Assembly: GCA_034769895.1 (NCBI GenBank)
Contig: CM068371.1
Span: forward strand, 403,851,969 to 403,915,968
Source of the DNA: Magicicada septendecula
Lineage: Eukaryota > Arthropoda > Insecta > Hemiptera > Cicadidae
Reading direction: 5' to 3'
DNA: 64,000 nt
In this document: piece after piece, positions 13,060 through 26,300 of the stretch
Numbering within the stretch: position 1 is the first letter of the stretch
Layout of the letters: each line of letters opens with the position of its first letter
Notes under the pieces: model-generated
Database searches by the model: none
What the model saw: only the letters and a program-made list of their open reading frames with translations
What the model was told of the DNA's origin: nothing
Program-made: the position numbers and the translations under genes

Positions 13060-13335
13060 TATTGGGTCCTTCAGCCTTTCGACTGGTTTGTACCCTCCCC
13101 CCATATACCCGTGGTGTGTGTGTTATGGAGTCTGTCACAGGTATGTGGGACGTACAGTTTAAAGCTGGATCCGAACGGCATAGTTGGGGACGGTTTATAC
13201 TAGGCAGGATACCTCTTGCTGGTTTGCCATCGCCTTGTGAGGGAACGGTGGTATCTAAATCAGATGGCCCCGCGCCCACGCTGACAGCGTAACACCACCA
13301 CACGCTAGCCACTATGCCACGACCACTCCTGGACT
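13060..13335 (-). repeat. Possible tRNA-derived SINE
   Basis: A GC-richer block. On the minus strand it begins near 13330 with TGGCATAGTGGCTAGCG, which fits an RNA polymerase III box A (TGGCATAGTGG at 13319-13309). It continues with GGCGATGGCAAACC, a phrase seen in SINE bodies. I do not find a clear box B, so the tRNA origin is only likely. Long open frames on both strands here are by-products of its base composition. Confidence 0.4.
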
Positions 13336-13339
13336 TACA

Positions 13340-14679
13340 TATAGAGCACAATATTGCAGTTTTTGCTGAGTGACAGATTTCAGAACCTCCAAAACCCATT
13401 CCTCTGACATGCCCATGCTCAGAATGGTGTGGCAAGAAGAAAAAGAAGAGAGAGGAGATTTGGAGAAGCATAGCGGCGCTTCTGTTTGTTTACAGTGCAC
13501 ACATTATATTCATCTCAGAGTTAGTACTTTAAAAGCCCCCCAGAGCTATTAAAAAGTTCATCGACATTCGATAATCACTTAACGAATGAGGTGCTACCCA
13601 AAAGTTCAGGGAAGTTGGTAGTCCCCTAGAGTATGTATACAGTGATCCCGGTGTTTTCCCTTGTTTCTATTCATCTCTGGAAGTTTTCAAATGTGAGTGT
13701 GTTAACCACCTCCTCCATTTCTGCCTGATCTCCCCAGTCATGTTAAAACAACACTCTTTCATCTGTAATTTTATCTTAGGAATTGGAAAAAACACAGGGC
13801 AAGGTCAAATCAATGCGTTCGGGAATTGTCGAACAATGTGTGAATGGCCGCATTGTCATGGTGAAGAAACCGACTGTTGTTCTTCCACTTCTCTGGACGT
13901 CCGCGCCGAATGGTCTCTCTCTGTCACTTCAACACGTGAGGGTACAACTTGCCACTGAAGGTTTGATCAGGGGATAAGAATTACTTGTGGACAAACACGT
14001 GAATATTGAAAAAATGATCAACGTGAACTTGACCTGGCTACGAACTTGACACGTTCTTTTCAGCGTGGAATTTGATGACTTCTGTTTAGACAGGATCATA
14101 ATTGTAAATCCACGATTCATCACCGGTTACGATATTGGAGATGAGGTTGGGTAATCTGTGAGGCGCAGGCCGGGGCATCGAGACTAAACGTTCGTTAACG
14201 TTCGAGACTAAATTTAAAAGTCACAACAGATGTGCTGCGGTCGTGACATCGAGTCAAGGTCTGCCTGCCCACCCCTATCGGTGGGAACAATAATACAGCG
14301 GTCTTGTTCGGCGTGTCTGGGCACACAGGGCGCTTGCCCACCATATGAGTGTTCGCCGGATGACAGACAAAACCGGGTGGCGTTTTCCATGGCACGAATT
14401 TTCGGCTGAACAGGTTAACCTGCAGTTCCAGCAGACTGCGTAATTGTATTTAGTCTCTGGCGCACAAATGGATATCATAATAAAACTTATTAAGAACTTC
14501 CTGCATTTTCTAAATAATGACAATCATTCAACATTTGATAAATAACGTATGCATTTGCATACTTCACGTCAGTTTGCTCAAAACACTTTGAGACATAAAT
14601 AGTTCATAAAATTATATGGAAAGAATCCTGAATTTCTCATTTGTCCTGAGAAAAATAGAGTCCAACCTTTACGCTAGTC
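13340..14679. other. Intronic DNA, no gene identified
   Basis: Includes a GC-richer segment (about 13780-14420) with short open frames on both strands, such as 13783-13977 plus. I recognise no domain in them; they could be remains of an old element. Confidence 0.4.
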
Positions 14680-14720
14680 TCATCCCCCCCCCCCCGGAGC
14701 GGCTCCTACTTATGCCACTG
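14680..14720 (-). repeat. hAT-like terminus, same family as 713-757
   Basis: On the minus strand it begins CAGTGGCATAAGTAGGAGC, then the palindrome GGAGCCGCTCC and a G run. Confidence 0.4.
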
Positions 14721-15448
14721 ACCTGTAACAACTTTTAGTTTAAAGTACTCAGATGATGACATAAGTAGCCCACACTGTAGTTCAAGTCAGAAGTTATGCC
14801 TATGTATATAAGTACATGTAATAAGGCCCAATGCTTTCATATGAGCCAAAAACTTGGATAATTGAAAGTAATTGAAAGATGAGGTCTAAGAAAGGTTTAG
14901 GCTTCTGATACTGCCTTTCAGAAGTATGCTATTGGGTACAAGCGAAAGAACAACATCAGAAATGAAAACATAAAGTGAGACCCGTAAGTTATTCTCTACC
15001 TGTGATAAAATCAATTAGTACAACATCATGAAAGTAATCAATTAACCACAAATTACCGAAAGACATTAGTCAGCAGCAGGAAGAACGGCACATTTGAAAG
15101 CCGCAGAAAGATAGCGCGATTTGTAAGACCTGAACAAAGATTACTTTTCCCAAGTTGGCGATTAACGTGTCTTCAAAGAGTTACACTTCAATAACAGCAG
15201 GCCTACTAAAAGGTTCACACGAATGCCACGCAACAGCATCTGCCGGCCGCTAGAAAAATGACAGCAAAGAGAACTAAGATTATTATAAGCTATAAGATTA
15301 CGCACAGTAATCTCCTAGTTGTCTGATTGTTGAGCGGCAACTAGAGTGAAGCAGTACTATTTTATTAATGATGGTCAACGTTTTCCACGTTAGGTTCACT
15401 TAATCCAATCTAAAATCACCAAAATACTACCGGTACCGGTATTTAAAG
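14721..15448. other. Intronic DNA, nothing recognised
   Basis: No coding potential or repeat family seen up to the Penelope-like element. Confidence 0.4.
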
Positions 15449-15499
15449 TAAAATTAATAATTTAAACATTTTTCTTGCCTCCAGAAACGATTAAGACTA

Positions 15500-15995
15500 T
15501 AAAAATAGGTTAATTACCTTCTGTCAACGTTTCTTAAAATCCTTTTAGGATAACTCGAGTTTCGACACCATTTGGTGTCATCATCAGATCGGATATGAAT
15601 TAGGTCAAAACATTTTGATGCATATACATCTCGTCAGATATTAAAAAATTAAAAACAACACATAACATTACATAAATAATAAATAAACTATATCACAACA
15701 AAATAACATTACAACAATAAAATATAAAGACAACGCGGCCGCAAACGAACCTGCACAGGAACGCCCCCACGGTAAGACTAATCAATGCTGGTTTGACCTT
15801 GGTTCAATTTTATCGATCTGATATAGCCAATTTCTCGTTCTATAAGATCGATTCTATTAAATAAAACATTATTGGTATATATTGCTTTTTCATTTAGGAC
15901 ACGATTGTGATCCTTCTTTATGGCTTTATATATCTCGAACCTTTCAAGGGTGTACAGCTTTAGTGACTTTTTACATTTATGTAGGATATCTAATG
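15500..15995 (-). repeat. Inverted left arm of the Penelope-like element
   Basis: Reverse complement of the element's 3' end, including the last codons of the endonuclease frame, a NotI-like GCGGCCGC and the hammerhead-like motif. I count about three to four mismatches to the right arm. Confidence 0.88.
15546..15590 (-). ncRNA. Hammerhead-ribozyme-like motif, left arm
   Basis: Inverted copy of the motif in the right arm; CTGATGA lies at 15587-15581 on the minus strand with the same stem and GAAAC box. Confidence 0.5.
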
Positions 15996-16023
15996 TATCT
16001 AATGTATCCGGGATGGTTTAGCT

Positions 16024-17127
16024 ATGGGATCCCCATTGTCAGGCATCCTAGCTGAAATTTACCTAAATCATATTGAAACAAACGAAATTTTATCGACCAA
16101 AAACAAACATCATACAAAAATTTTATTTTACCGACGATATGTGGATGACACAATAATGATTTACAATGGCAATTGCAAACAATTAGAAATGCTTAAAAAA
16201 TATATGAATACTATTACAAATAATTTACAATTCACATTAGAGACTGAAATGAATAATAAAATTAATTTTTTAGATTTAACTTTAACTAAAATAAATAATA
16301 AAATTAACTATAATATTTACAGAAAACCAACAATCACAGATCATCCTATTCACGCCTCATCGTATCACCCTATTTCACATAAAATGGCTTTTTTCAACTG
16401 TATGATTCATAGATTACTGGCATTGCCCTTATCTACGGATGATTATAACAATGAACTAAACATTATCAAACACATAGCATTAGCCAATGGATACAAAAGT
16501 CATATAGTAGATAGAATAATTAATAAAAAACAAAATAAACCAATAAATATTGATGTATCCAAAGAAAAAGTAAACAAATACATTGCTATAGAATATGGTG
16601 AAAATCTATACCATATTTTAAAAAACCAATTAAAAAAGCTTAATATTACTTTGGCCTCAAAGGCAAGTAATAAACTTGAGAAAAAACTTACATTTACTAA
16701 CAAAAATATACCCTCCGATATATTTGATGGTACTGGTGTATATAGACTTAATTGTTCTGATTGCACACAGTTCTATATAGGACAAACAGGTCGTTCTTTC
16801 AAATTACGCTATAAAGAACATATCCCAAGCTCCAAGTCAAATGTAACAAGATCTACATTTGCAGAACATTTGAGCTCATATAACCATAATATAAAGAGTA
16901 TTAATGATAATTTAGATATCCTACATAAATGTAAAAAGTCACTAAAGCTGGACACCCTTGAAAGGTTCGAGATATATAAAGCCATAAAGAAGGATCACAA
17001 TCGTGTCCTAAATGAAAACGCAATATATACCAATAATGTTTTATTTAATAGAATCGATCTTATAGAACGAGAAATTGGCTATATCAGATCGATAAAATTG
17101 AACCAAGGTCAAACCGGCATTGATTAG
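16024..17127 (+). pseudogene. Penelope-like RT (partial) and GIY-YIG endonuclease
   Basis: The open frame has 367 codons but lacks the N-terminal half of the RT. It opens inside a conserved RT block (GLAMGSPLSG; GLA is encoded just upstream of the ATG at 16024). The catalytic YVDDT is at residues 39-43. The C-terminal GIY-YIG nuclease follows, with GVY (238-240) and YIG (251-253), a preceding Cys pair (NCSDC, 243-247) and GRSFKLRYKEH after it. This linkage of RT and GIY-YIG is diagnostic of Penelope-like elements. The ATG is internal to the domain and not an original start; expression is unlikely. Confidence 0.9.
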
Positions 17128-17314
17128 TCTTACCGTGGGGGCGTTCCTGTGCAGGTTCGTTTGCGGCCGCGTTGTCTTTATATTTTATTGTTGTAATGTT
17201 ATTTTGTTGTGATATAGTTTATTTATTATTTATGTAATGTTATGTGTTGTTTTTAATTTTTTAATATCTGACGAGATGTATATGCATCAAAATGTTTTGA
17301 CCTAATTCATATCC

Positions 17315-17357
17315 GATCTGATGATGACACCAAATGGTGTCGAAACTCGAGTTATCC
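17315..17357 (+). ncRNA. Hammerhead-ribozyme-like motif, right arm
   Basis: CTGATGA (17318-17324), then T, then stem GACACC-AAAT-GGTGTC (17326-17341), then GAAAC (17342-17346) and GTT at a possible cleavage position near 17353. GAT before the core can pair with ATC after it. Hammerheads are known in Penelope-like elements. The extra T between the first core box and the stem departs from the consensus, so activity is uncertain. Confidence 0.5.
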
Positions 17358-17417
17358 TAAAAGGATTTTAAGAAACGTTGACAGAAGGTAATTAACCTAT
17401 TTTTATAAAATTAATAA

Positions 17418-20400
17418 AACAAAATTTTTATTGTTGGGTGTGTGTGATTTTTATTATCGTTCTAGGCAGCGAAAAAATGAAATAAAGAATTCATTTCACA
17501 TTGAAAATTGAGTTTGAGCTGTTTGTCGGTGTCTACATATGTATACTTCCATGGCATTTATCCTTTATGAATTCTCAAGATTTTAATATTACATTTGTCA
17601 CAACTAAAACACAGGCAAACACACGCGTGGGCGCGCGGAAGGTACGCGAATATTATATGCTTATGCATGAGAGTCTGCGAAGTAGGGTACAATGCAAAGC
17701 GCGTGCTTGCGTTGCCCTCAGCTTCGCATTTCCTTACACTTGGGAGAGCGAATGTGAGGACACATGCTCACAGGCACACGTTTGCATGTTGAGGCAGTGT
17801 AAGTGCGCGCCTTGTATTGGCCTCAGCTCCATACACACAGTACAGCGGACTAAAGGGGGCTTGGGGGACGGACCGTCTTGGGCCCCACTTAGTAAGGGGC
17901 CTCCGGATTTGAAAAATTAAGTTTTTTCAGTCAATTTTTAAATTTATTTGCAAATGTTCTATTGTCACGTCCTGAAACGCATCACTAGGAGAAGTCCAGG
18001 ATTTAATCGATCGATTCCAAAGACTTTTTCATATTATTTTGAAATCTACCTTACAACCCTACCTCATAAAGTGTTTACAGATAGTAACAAAAAAAGTTTA
18101 TTATTGGTAATATATTCATTCTAAAAAAGGAGCGTCAGTTGTACCTGGCGTCAATGCCTCACCACGCAATCGGAAGTCACAAATTGAACCTCAAACAGCA
18201 CGGACAGCAACGGCAGCGGGAGCATCTCAAGAATACCGTGCCTCGGTACGAAAATGTAAACGGCGGAGTGAAATACCGGGCGATTACACCAGCAAAAAAA
18301 GAGATTACACTAGTGAACAATGTTTAACATTTCAGTACACCAACAACAATTTATTTAAAATCTCTCATCAGAATTTTTACAGAACAGTGGATAATTCGAA
18401 GTGCGGAAATCGGATCAGTTACTCCAAAAAATGAATTTACAAAAAAGTGCATCACATATTGCGTCAGTAAACAAAATCGTGAGTGACATCGAATACAACA
18501 GCACGTACAACTAGGTACTACGTATGTACAGAGAAATGACTGTGTGTGTGTGTAAAACTGCAAAAGAAATGTGCCTTGTACCAATATAGTAATTAGACAA
18601 TAAATACATAACAGCAAAATGTTTTGCTATGTATTACTAAAAGATAAATTGGATTATAAACACCCGTCTTATGGGAGGGGGGGCTCAGAAAGAAATATCT
18701 GCCCCGGGGCTCCAGTGGCCTAGGTATGCCACCACACACACACGCGCGCACGCACGCTGCTCTGTTGTTTTAATTGTGGCAAACATAACAGTAAAATTTT
18801 CCACTTTCACAATGGACAAATACAACCAGGAATTGTAGAGACACCATACTATAATCAGTAATATAATACTGCTTAATTCATACAACTTATACTCTACAAT
18901 GGTGTTTTAAAATTAAAAATTTAACAGTTTCAGTAAATGTTTTAATGAAGCACAGACTTGTCTTTATTTAATTCACTGTGGCCTAGTGTAACTATTTACT
19001 GTACTGTAACATTTTAAATAATATACGCTTATGTGGCTGAGAAAGTGAATGTGGTAGTGCAAGAGTGACTAAATAGTCTCCTCTAACGCATAGAGATGTT
19101 ACAGTTTCATTATCTCAATTATACAAGTTATTATAATTTCAAATGGCATACATCTGAATGAAGTGGTTACAAATTAACCTCTTTCAAACCAGTTTTCATC
19201 TTGTTTTCCTTTAACAGATGTGTAGAAAGCTTTGTTCACTTACCTAAGATATTAGTTTCTAATTATGTGTATATACAGAATATGTTTAGCAAGTACATTA
19301 AGTTTACATATTTGGCATTCTAATTTTGCTACATCCCCTGATCTGAGCCAGTCTATTTCATTCTTTGTCACTACAAGAAAGAGTTTCAAAAGAAACAGAT
19401 GGTTGAAATTGTGGTCTTAATTAGGCAATGGAACAGAAACTAAAGAATTACAAAAATTCATAATTAAAAAATCTTGACCAAATAAGACTTTTGTGATATA
19501 TGGCAGTGACACGGGCCACACAAAAGAAAATGAAGATCCGGAGCATTTTGAGTGCCAAATACCGAAGACATGTTTGCTTCACAAAAAGCTCAAGACTCTA
19601 CCTAAGATAATACACATGACTTTTGAGATGTATATGCTAACAGAATTTAACTGTCACTGTAATGTTTAATAAGTTGCAGAAAATTAGACAGTAGGGCAAT
19701 GTTTGCAGAATGTATAAAAATATAGAAATACACAAGAATGACACTCTGCAAACCCAAACAGTTAATCATAAAGGAAATCCAGGAAACTAGTGGATGGAAT
19801 GTGCTGAATATTTAAACGTCATGGAAATTTGGAAAAAGAAGAGACTAGTGTAAACCAAAAATCAAAGATATTTAAGGAGCTAAAAGAAAAAGAACAATTG
19901 CTGTTCTAGAATAAAGTTTGATAATGTTATAGTACACTGCTATAGTACTAAACACAGTACAAATACATCTGTCTAAAACTGTTTGCAAACTAAAAACCAA
20001 CACATATCAAGAGCATTATTGGACAACATTGGTTGAACACAGACAAAACGTTATGGTAGCTGAAATAAAATATTAAAGAAGGGTGGTCAGTGAGAGGAGA
20101 CGGGCAAGAAATAGTAATATTCAAGAGGGACTTAAGCTATCACCATTATACGCCATTCAAAGAAAGCAGGCCTCTGATTTTATAATTTTGTATAAGGATG
20201 ATCTGATAAATAAGTAAATGGCATACAGTTGCCACCATTGTTTACATGGCAAATCTAAATGTCTTTTAAGTATGTTACTTAGTTTGTGTATGGCAAATCA
20301 CTAAAGAAGAACCTCTCAGAGTTTTGGAAAAACTGACATTTTAAAAAGAACGGTGACTAACTCTGTGGTTATGAACTTTATTCAAAATACGCATAAACAC

Positions 20401-23400
20401 AGGTTTGCTTTACACTCCAGACTCTCTTGCAGCCTGATCGCTTAAATTTTTAAGCAAGAGTTATTTGGTATTTACCTACTCTTGTTCTGTTTTATAATAA
20501 CTCTCGACAAATGCCACCACATTGGTATCACTATCAAGAGGAATATCAAGTGGCCCAATAGTAGAAGTATGCCGCATAGGTTTAGTGACATTGTACTGTA
20601 TTTAAATTTACTATGTTCGTTTTCAAGTTAGCTACTATTTAATTTTAATAGTAAATTTATAATAGTAGTATTATAGTAGTAATTTTTATAATAGTATATA
20701 AATAGTATCGTAGGACTACGATATAAATAGTAAACTAACTATAAATTATAAACCACAAACTATATTGATGTTTATTTACACAAATCAAATAAATATAATT
20801 ACTACTAGAAATAATTATAAAAAACTGTTTATTACTGTGTTAAATAAATTAATATATTATGTTTTACAGTATGGAACTCTTTTTACACTTTGACGAGTTG
20901 TCTTTATATGTATACAAACACTGCGTGTGTGTATAACCTGAATAATTTATTCAGTAAGAATCGGATCAGTGAATAAATATAAGACTGTCAGTAGATCAAT
21001 AAGAACTGGTTTTAAACACCTTTTTATGTAATATAAATCATAATGAGGCCTTTATACGCATTCTTACATTGTTACAATCACGTGATGAATAAAAATGTAC
21101 GACAATACTGTTTAGTAAATACAAATATTTAGCAGTATCTTGTCTACTTATCTCAAGTATTTGATGACAAATACAATATTAATTACTACAGCGTGAATAT
21201 AAAGACATTATCTAACCATCTATACAGTGCTACTGAACAAGGAATTCCATAGATAACGTGTACTTTCACCATTGCACCTACACAGGCTTTACCTGTTTTA
21301 CAAACCAGTTATTAATCACTAACCACAAGTGAATAGGAACAAATGCCATGCATTCATACAACACAATTTAATGTAGAACAGATTTCACATGTCTGCGAGC
21401 ATTATCATTAAAAGCAAGGAGTTAGTGGACCATGAAGACTCTTGCAGGTGCCTGCCTTTTCTTTGTTTTATTGCGTGGCATAAAAAAAAAAAAAAAACGA
21501 CTGCTAACATATTGATACAATACAGTACTGCTTCATAATTCACTAACAAGGTCACATCACATGTAAAAATCGACCCACAAAAGTAAGGTCAATGATGGTT
21601 ACATCATCCCATACCTGTATGGCTTTCTTGTATTTGCATCACTCCCTCATTTGACTGATGTGTCATTCAGTCCACACTGACTATTATGAAAGAAACTTCC
21701 ACTAAAATATTTCCTTGCACTACAATAAGTGAACAATAAAATATTTTATTTATATATCAGTACTTTAAAACTAGTTATTAATTCTGATTATCTTCTAAAT
21801 TCTTCAGTAAGTTGAAAATCAAAAGAAACATGTGAAGACTGTTTTCAGTAATTTTAAGTTTAATTATTATTATTTCCTATGTGCTCTCCTCTGCTTAATT
21901 ACTTTCTTAATAAAAGTAACAGAATGACTGATAGACAAAAACAGAGTTACAGTGAAAATAACTTTTATTACAGAACTTTAACTGAAATACAATATAACTT
22001 TTACAGTAATAAATGTACAACTGAAATACTATACACTGACTGGCTCATTAATGAATCTCTGGTCCCCTTTACCCTGGAGTTTAAAATTTGTCAGAAAAGT
22101 TGCTTATAAGTTCCAGGTGCTCTCTACGAAAGCTTTAGAAAAAGGTATTCCCCCAAAGGATTAACTAATGATTCAAAATCCAAATATTTCTTGAAAACAT
22201 AATTGATGCATCAAATTAAAGGGACTTTCAAGACAAACACAGATGAGTCACATTTATTAAACATGGTGTTAAATAAATTAAAAATCTGAATGTATCAGGT
22301 GTTAAAAAAAGATTATGGTAATTTTGTAATTTTACAAGGAATTTATCCCTGAACTTGTACTATATATTATACCACATAATGATGTGGGATGATCAGTAGT
22401 TACATCAAAAATAAAAATTAAAAGCAAATGTTTAATGCTTTTACCAAGACAAAAAACAATCTCAATCTTTTAAATACCGATGTATATTGGATGTATTGGT
22501 AATTAAATAGATTCAATTTTAAGTAACCATATCACAATTGTAAAATTGCAACTGTAACTATATACGGGAATAAATATGGAACAGGAAAAGTCGGAAAAGG
22601 CTATTGGAAGAGGCAAAGGCATATAAATTTTAAAATTCTGTGATTGCTTTTTGTTAAAATAATTTTATTTTTGAATTAACAAACTCAACTTGCAAGTGCA
22701 ATGCAAACTCCTAGTAACCACAAATTGTTTTTAGTTGCAAAGTGATCACAGGGAACACAAAACGTCCACTAATTACTTTTAAGCAATATACTTGGTACTT
22801 ACTTACTTTCATTGGTATATAAAAAACATAATAAAATGTCCAAATGTGAAAAATCATCAGGTTTTAAGTTAAACCATCAGTTAAATGTTAATTAACTTGT
22901 ATTTTATTCAATGCAGTATTGTTTCAATTCTATAGTGTTTCCAGTTGGGATGGGGATTCTGAATGACTGCTCAAGAATGACTGCTCGAACAAATGAAAAG
23001 ACAACACTTATTATTGTTCATTAAATTAAAAAAAAAAACTGGTGGAACTGAGCTAACATTTAAACATCAATAAATCCACTTCTTGAGAACATAAAGAGTT
23101 TATGAGGTAAATATTTTAGAAGGACAAAATAGAATTATGAATCTTTTATGTCTACTTTACGTTTAAAAATTTAAACATGTATGTGTATAATTACTAATTT
23201 AAATATATATATATATTTTTTTTTAAATATACTATTTTTAAAATAATGTATAACTCATTTCAGTTGTCTTGTTATTTCATAATACATTTTGTGATCCAGG
23301 TTAATAAAATACGCATATACTAAGCCTTCATTGGGTCATGTGAGACAAAATACGTTAAATAATTCCCGTTATGATTTAAAACACTTTCTCCACACTTCCC

Positions 23401-25888
23401 ACTACATTTTGTATGAACAGCTGCCAACTCCAATTACTCTCTGGCCAATATTAAACAATCAATATTTTCTTACGTGATTACAGTATTTCCTGACTTCTGT
23501 CAAAATATTTTTCCTTTTCTCTACTGTAGTATACTATATTGGCAAATACAGTCACATAGACTATCCTATGTATATATAATAAGCACAGTCAAATAAAGAC
23601 CAACTTCTAAATGTGATTAGTAAATACGTTCACCATCTGTGGAATTGTTTCCATTTCATAAAATTATCACATCATAACTGACTTAACAAGAAGGCACTCT
23701 TCAACATTTAGGCAAAATAGTTTAAGAGTGTAGCAGTGTGATATTTTATAGTCTTAAATTATTGGATGCCTTTGATAGATTTTAACACAATTAAAAAATG
23801 TTTGTCCTTAAATATTAATAATGCAATAATTGTTACATAGTCCTTTACCAGACTCTTTCTGATAATCTTTTACATTATTTCTGTACATTCTTGTATTATA
23901 TTCATATATATCTGTTTACATTTATTGATTTCACATTGATCTGCCACATTGGTTTTCATCACCCACTTTGGTAAGAAAGGAACTGAAATAAATTACAAAA
24001 AAATAATTGCATATAATGTGGGATAAACATACACAGCAGTCACGCCATGTGAACAAATGGATTCACAGTCACCTTCAGGTTGGTAACCTCTACTTCAATT
24101 AACGTGTTGTATACACGTTAGTGTGTAGACAGTAAAACTACTAACCTTCAGCAGTACCAAGGCAGTTACTGACTTACCAGTATATAAGAACTACTTTCTC
24201 AGAGATGTTTTATCAAAATGATGAAAAGTAAATTTGTTGTAGTTTTAATAAAGTCAATAATATATAAATTTAATTATAGATATTTAATTTATTATATTAA
24301 TCAATTCAAACTACAAAAGTTATCATCTCTGTAAACAATCCCACTTCCAACTTCAAAGACAATCTATTATTACCAAAATTATAAAAACAGTTTTATATAA
24401 TTATACGGTAAAATTTTTACCTTATAGTCTAATGTAAAAAAATTTTAATTTTTACCAATAAAAAACTTTGTGTTCTGAGTCAGTAGTATTATACTTATAA
24501 TTAGTTAATCAATGGACATGTCACGGACAACAAAATCCAAAAAAAGTTTTACATAAAATTCATACAGTTTTCAATAAAGTAATGAAAACTCTATATATAA
24601 AGTTAAAACAACACATAAGGACGCTTTCATAACATAGTACAGTTTTTATTAGGCTACATATTAATATATTTATGAACAGTAATATTTTTACTAAGTACAC
24701 TGAACCTGAGAGTTTTTATTTTTGAAGAATTTGAAACCGTTGATAAGATTTCATACAGTCTAAAAACCAGGATAAGAGAAAGTTATTTGAGTGTTTCACA
24801 TAACTTTTTTTTAATATATACAACCTCTTGAATGGCATGTCTGGTATAGAAAAATTTTAATAGCCGTAGAAACATGGTCAGTATACACACTGTGTTGACC
24901 AATATATTTCTATACAAAAAAGAGCAGTTTGCAACTGAGTTAAATTTTATACCTGAACATTAATTATTATCACGTGTTTTGTACCCATTAAGTGACTAAA
25001 TAAGAAATTAATAATTTAATTGCAAAAATATTTTTTAAAATTCAGATTACTAAAAACGTTCAAATCAACAAATGGGTTATATCTACATTATGTGCCTATT
25101 TATATTATATTGAGCTAAATATATGAATGTAATTCTTATTTCTGACAATTTACAGTAAAATATATAATCAGGCTGTGTGTACATTAAACGTGAATAAAGA
25201 AACAATAACAATTGACTGTATAAATCATGTGTTGCGTATAACTTCCTATAAAAGTCTATAATATTTATTTGACAAAGTCTAGACTGTTACAAAGAAACTG
25301 CTTTCCTTTTCCAGGACACCTACTTAATGAGTTGGAAAAGAGTAATGAATTTATAACAGGAACCTGGCCATTTAGTCGTTATGCTTGGGCAGTTATACAA
25401 CAGCAAACGCGCTTTACTGGAACGCTGAAATTTCTGCAATTAGTTTGAATCCATTGCAGTTTTTTTCTTGTTTGAAACGTTAACAAACTCACTCTACAAT
25501 GACTTCATTGTAGTGGTCAGTTTCTTTACTGGCCAACCGACCACTCTTCTGCCCACTGATGCAATCAATCATTATATCACAGAATGGCCTAATAAGACAA
25601 AGACAACTGTATGTGACACAGAGCAGGAAGTGCAAAGATGCAAACCTATTATAAAACTTTGTTGCTAATAGTCCGTGAGAATCTAGGTAAAAGTTGCTTT
25701 GCTATAAAACTTGTCACTGACATTAAGCTTTCTCTGATGCAATAGTTGCATCTACTACAAACATTTACTGCAAATTGTTTATTTTAATTTATGTCATATG
25801 TAAAAGTTCTATATTAAAATAAATTTACTGTGTTATAATAATAATCATCATTATCATTGACTCTGTTATTGTATGAATTTAATGTATT

Positions 25889-25889
<1 letters not shown>
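17418..25889. other. Long AT-rich intronic stretch, no gene identified
   Basis: No coding exon, LTR or transposase seen on either strand. 17850-17930 has GGCCCC-rich text resembling hAT termini. 18660-18760 has G runs and a CA/CG microsatellite. 21480-21497 has an A run. 20640-20720 is a TAGTA-rich simple repeat. The rest is plain AT-rich DNA. Confidence 0.5.

Positions 25890-25918
<29 letters not shown>
25890..25918 (+). repeat. TG/CG dinucleotide microsatellite
   Basis: A TG run followed by a CG run. Confidence 0.9.
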
Positions 25919-25919
<1 letters not shown>

Positions 25920-26300
25920 TACCTGACATTACAAAAACTTAAACTTCTTGCGTATTTTAACTTAATTTGACATTAAATTGATTTAATTGAAATTCCTATT
26001 TTTAAGCAATTTCATATATATAGCAAAATCTCACACATAAGCTAAAACAGTACACCCCAATTATTCAGAGTGCAGTAGTAGGCCCACCCTAGCGACTTCA
26101 TGATGAAATGTCTAAACGGTGAAAAATTATATTTATATAGAAAAAATGTAAAGTTATTTCATTTAATAAAAAATTAAAAGAAAAGTAACAAACTAAAAGA
26201 AATTTGGACACACCTTCCTGTATGCGGTAATGTAAAAATAAATTTGTTTAATTTTTCCTGCATAATCTTCTTTATTTGGGAATTCTCTTCTTTATTTTAG

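Larger units (their letters stand above)
15461..17405 (+). mobile_element. Penelope-like retroelement, 5'-truncated, with inverted arms
   Basis: The core is the C-terminal part of a Penelope-type reverse transcriptase with a GIY-YIG endonuclease. Its 3' end (about 16916-17407) is present again, inverted and about 99% identical, at about 15500-15995. The element is therefore a foldback whose left arm replaces the missing 5' RT region. At the junction an ATCTAATGT unit is repeated in tandem (about 15988-16005). The 12-mer TAAAATTAATAA occurs at 15449-15460 and 17406-17417 and may be the target-site duplication. Inverted 5' tails of this kind are known in Penelope-like elements. Confidence 0.88.

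Noticed and set aside
13010-13471. 153-codon minus frame and 90-codon plus frame
   Set aside because: Both overlie an SINE-like GC-rich block, overlap each other and show no domain.
17501-17920. 139-codon plus frame with a hydrophobic start and many cysteines
   Set aside because: No recognisable family; its end lies in GGCCCC-rich hAT-like text, and there is no splice or context support.
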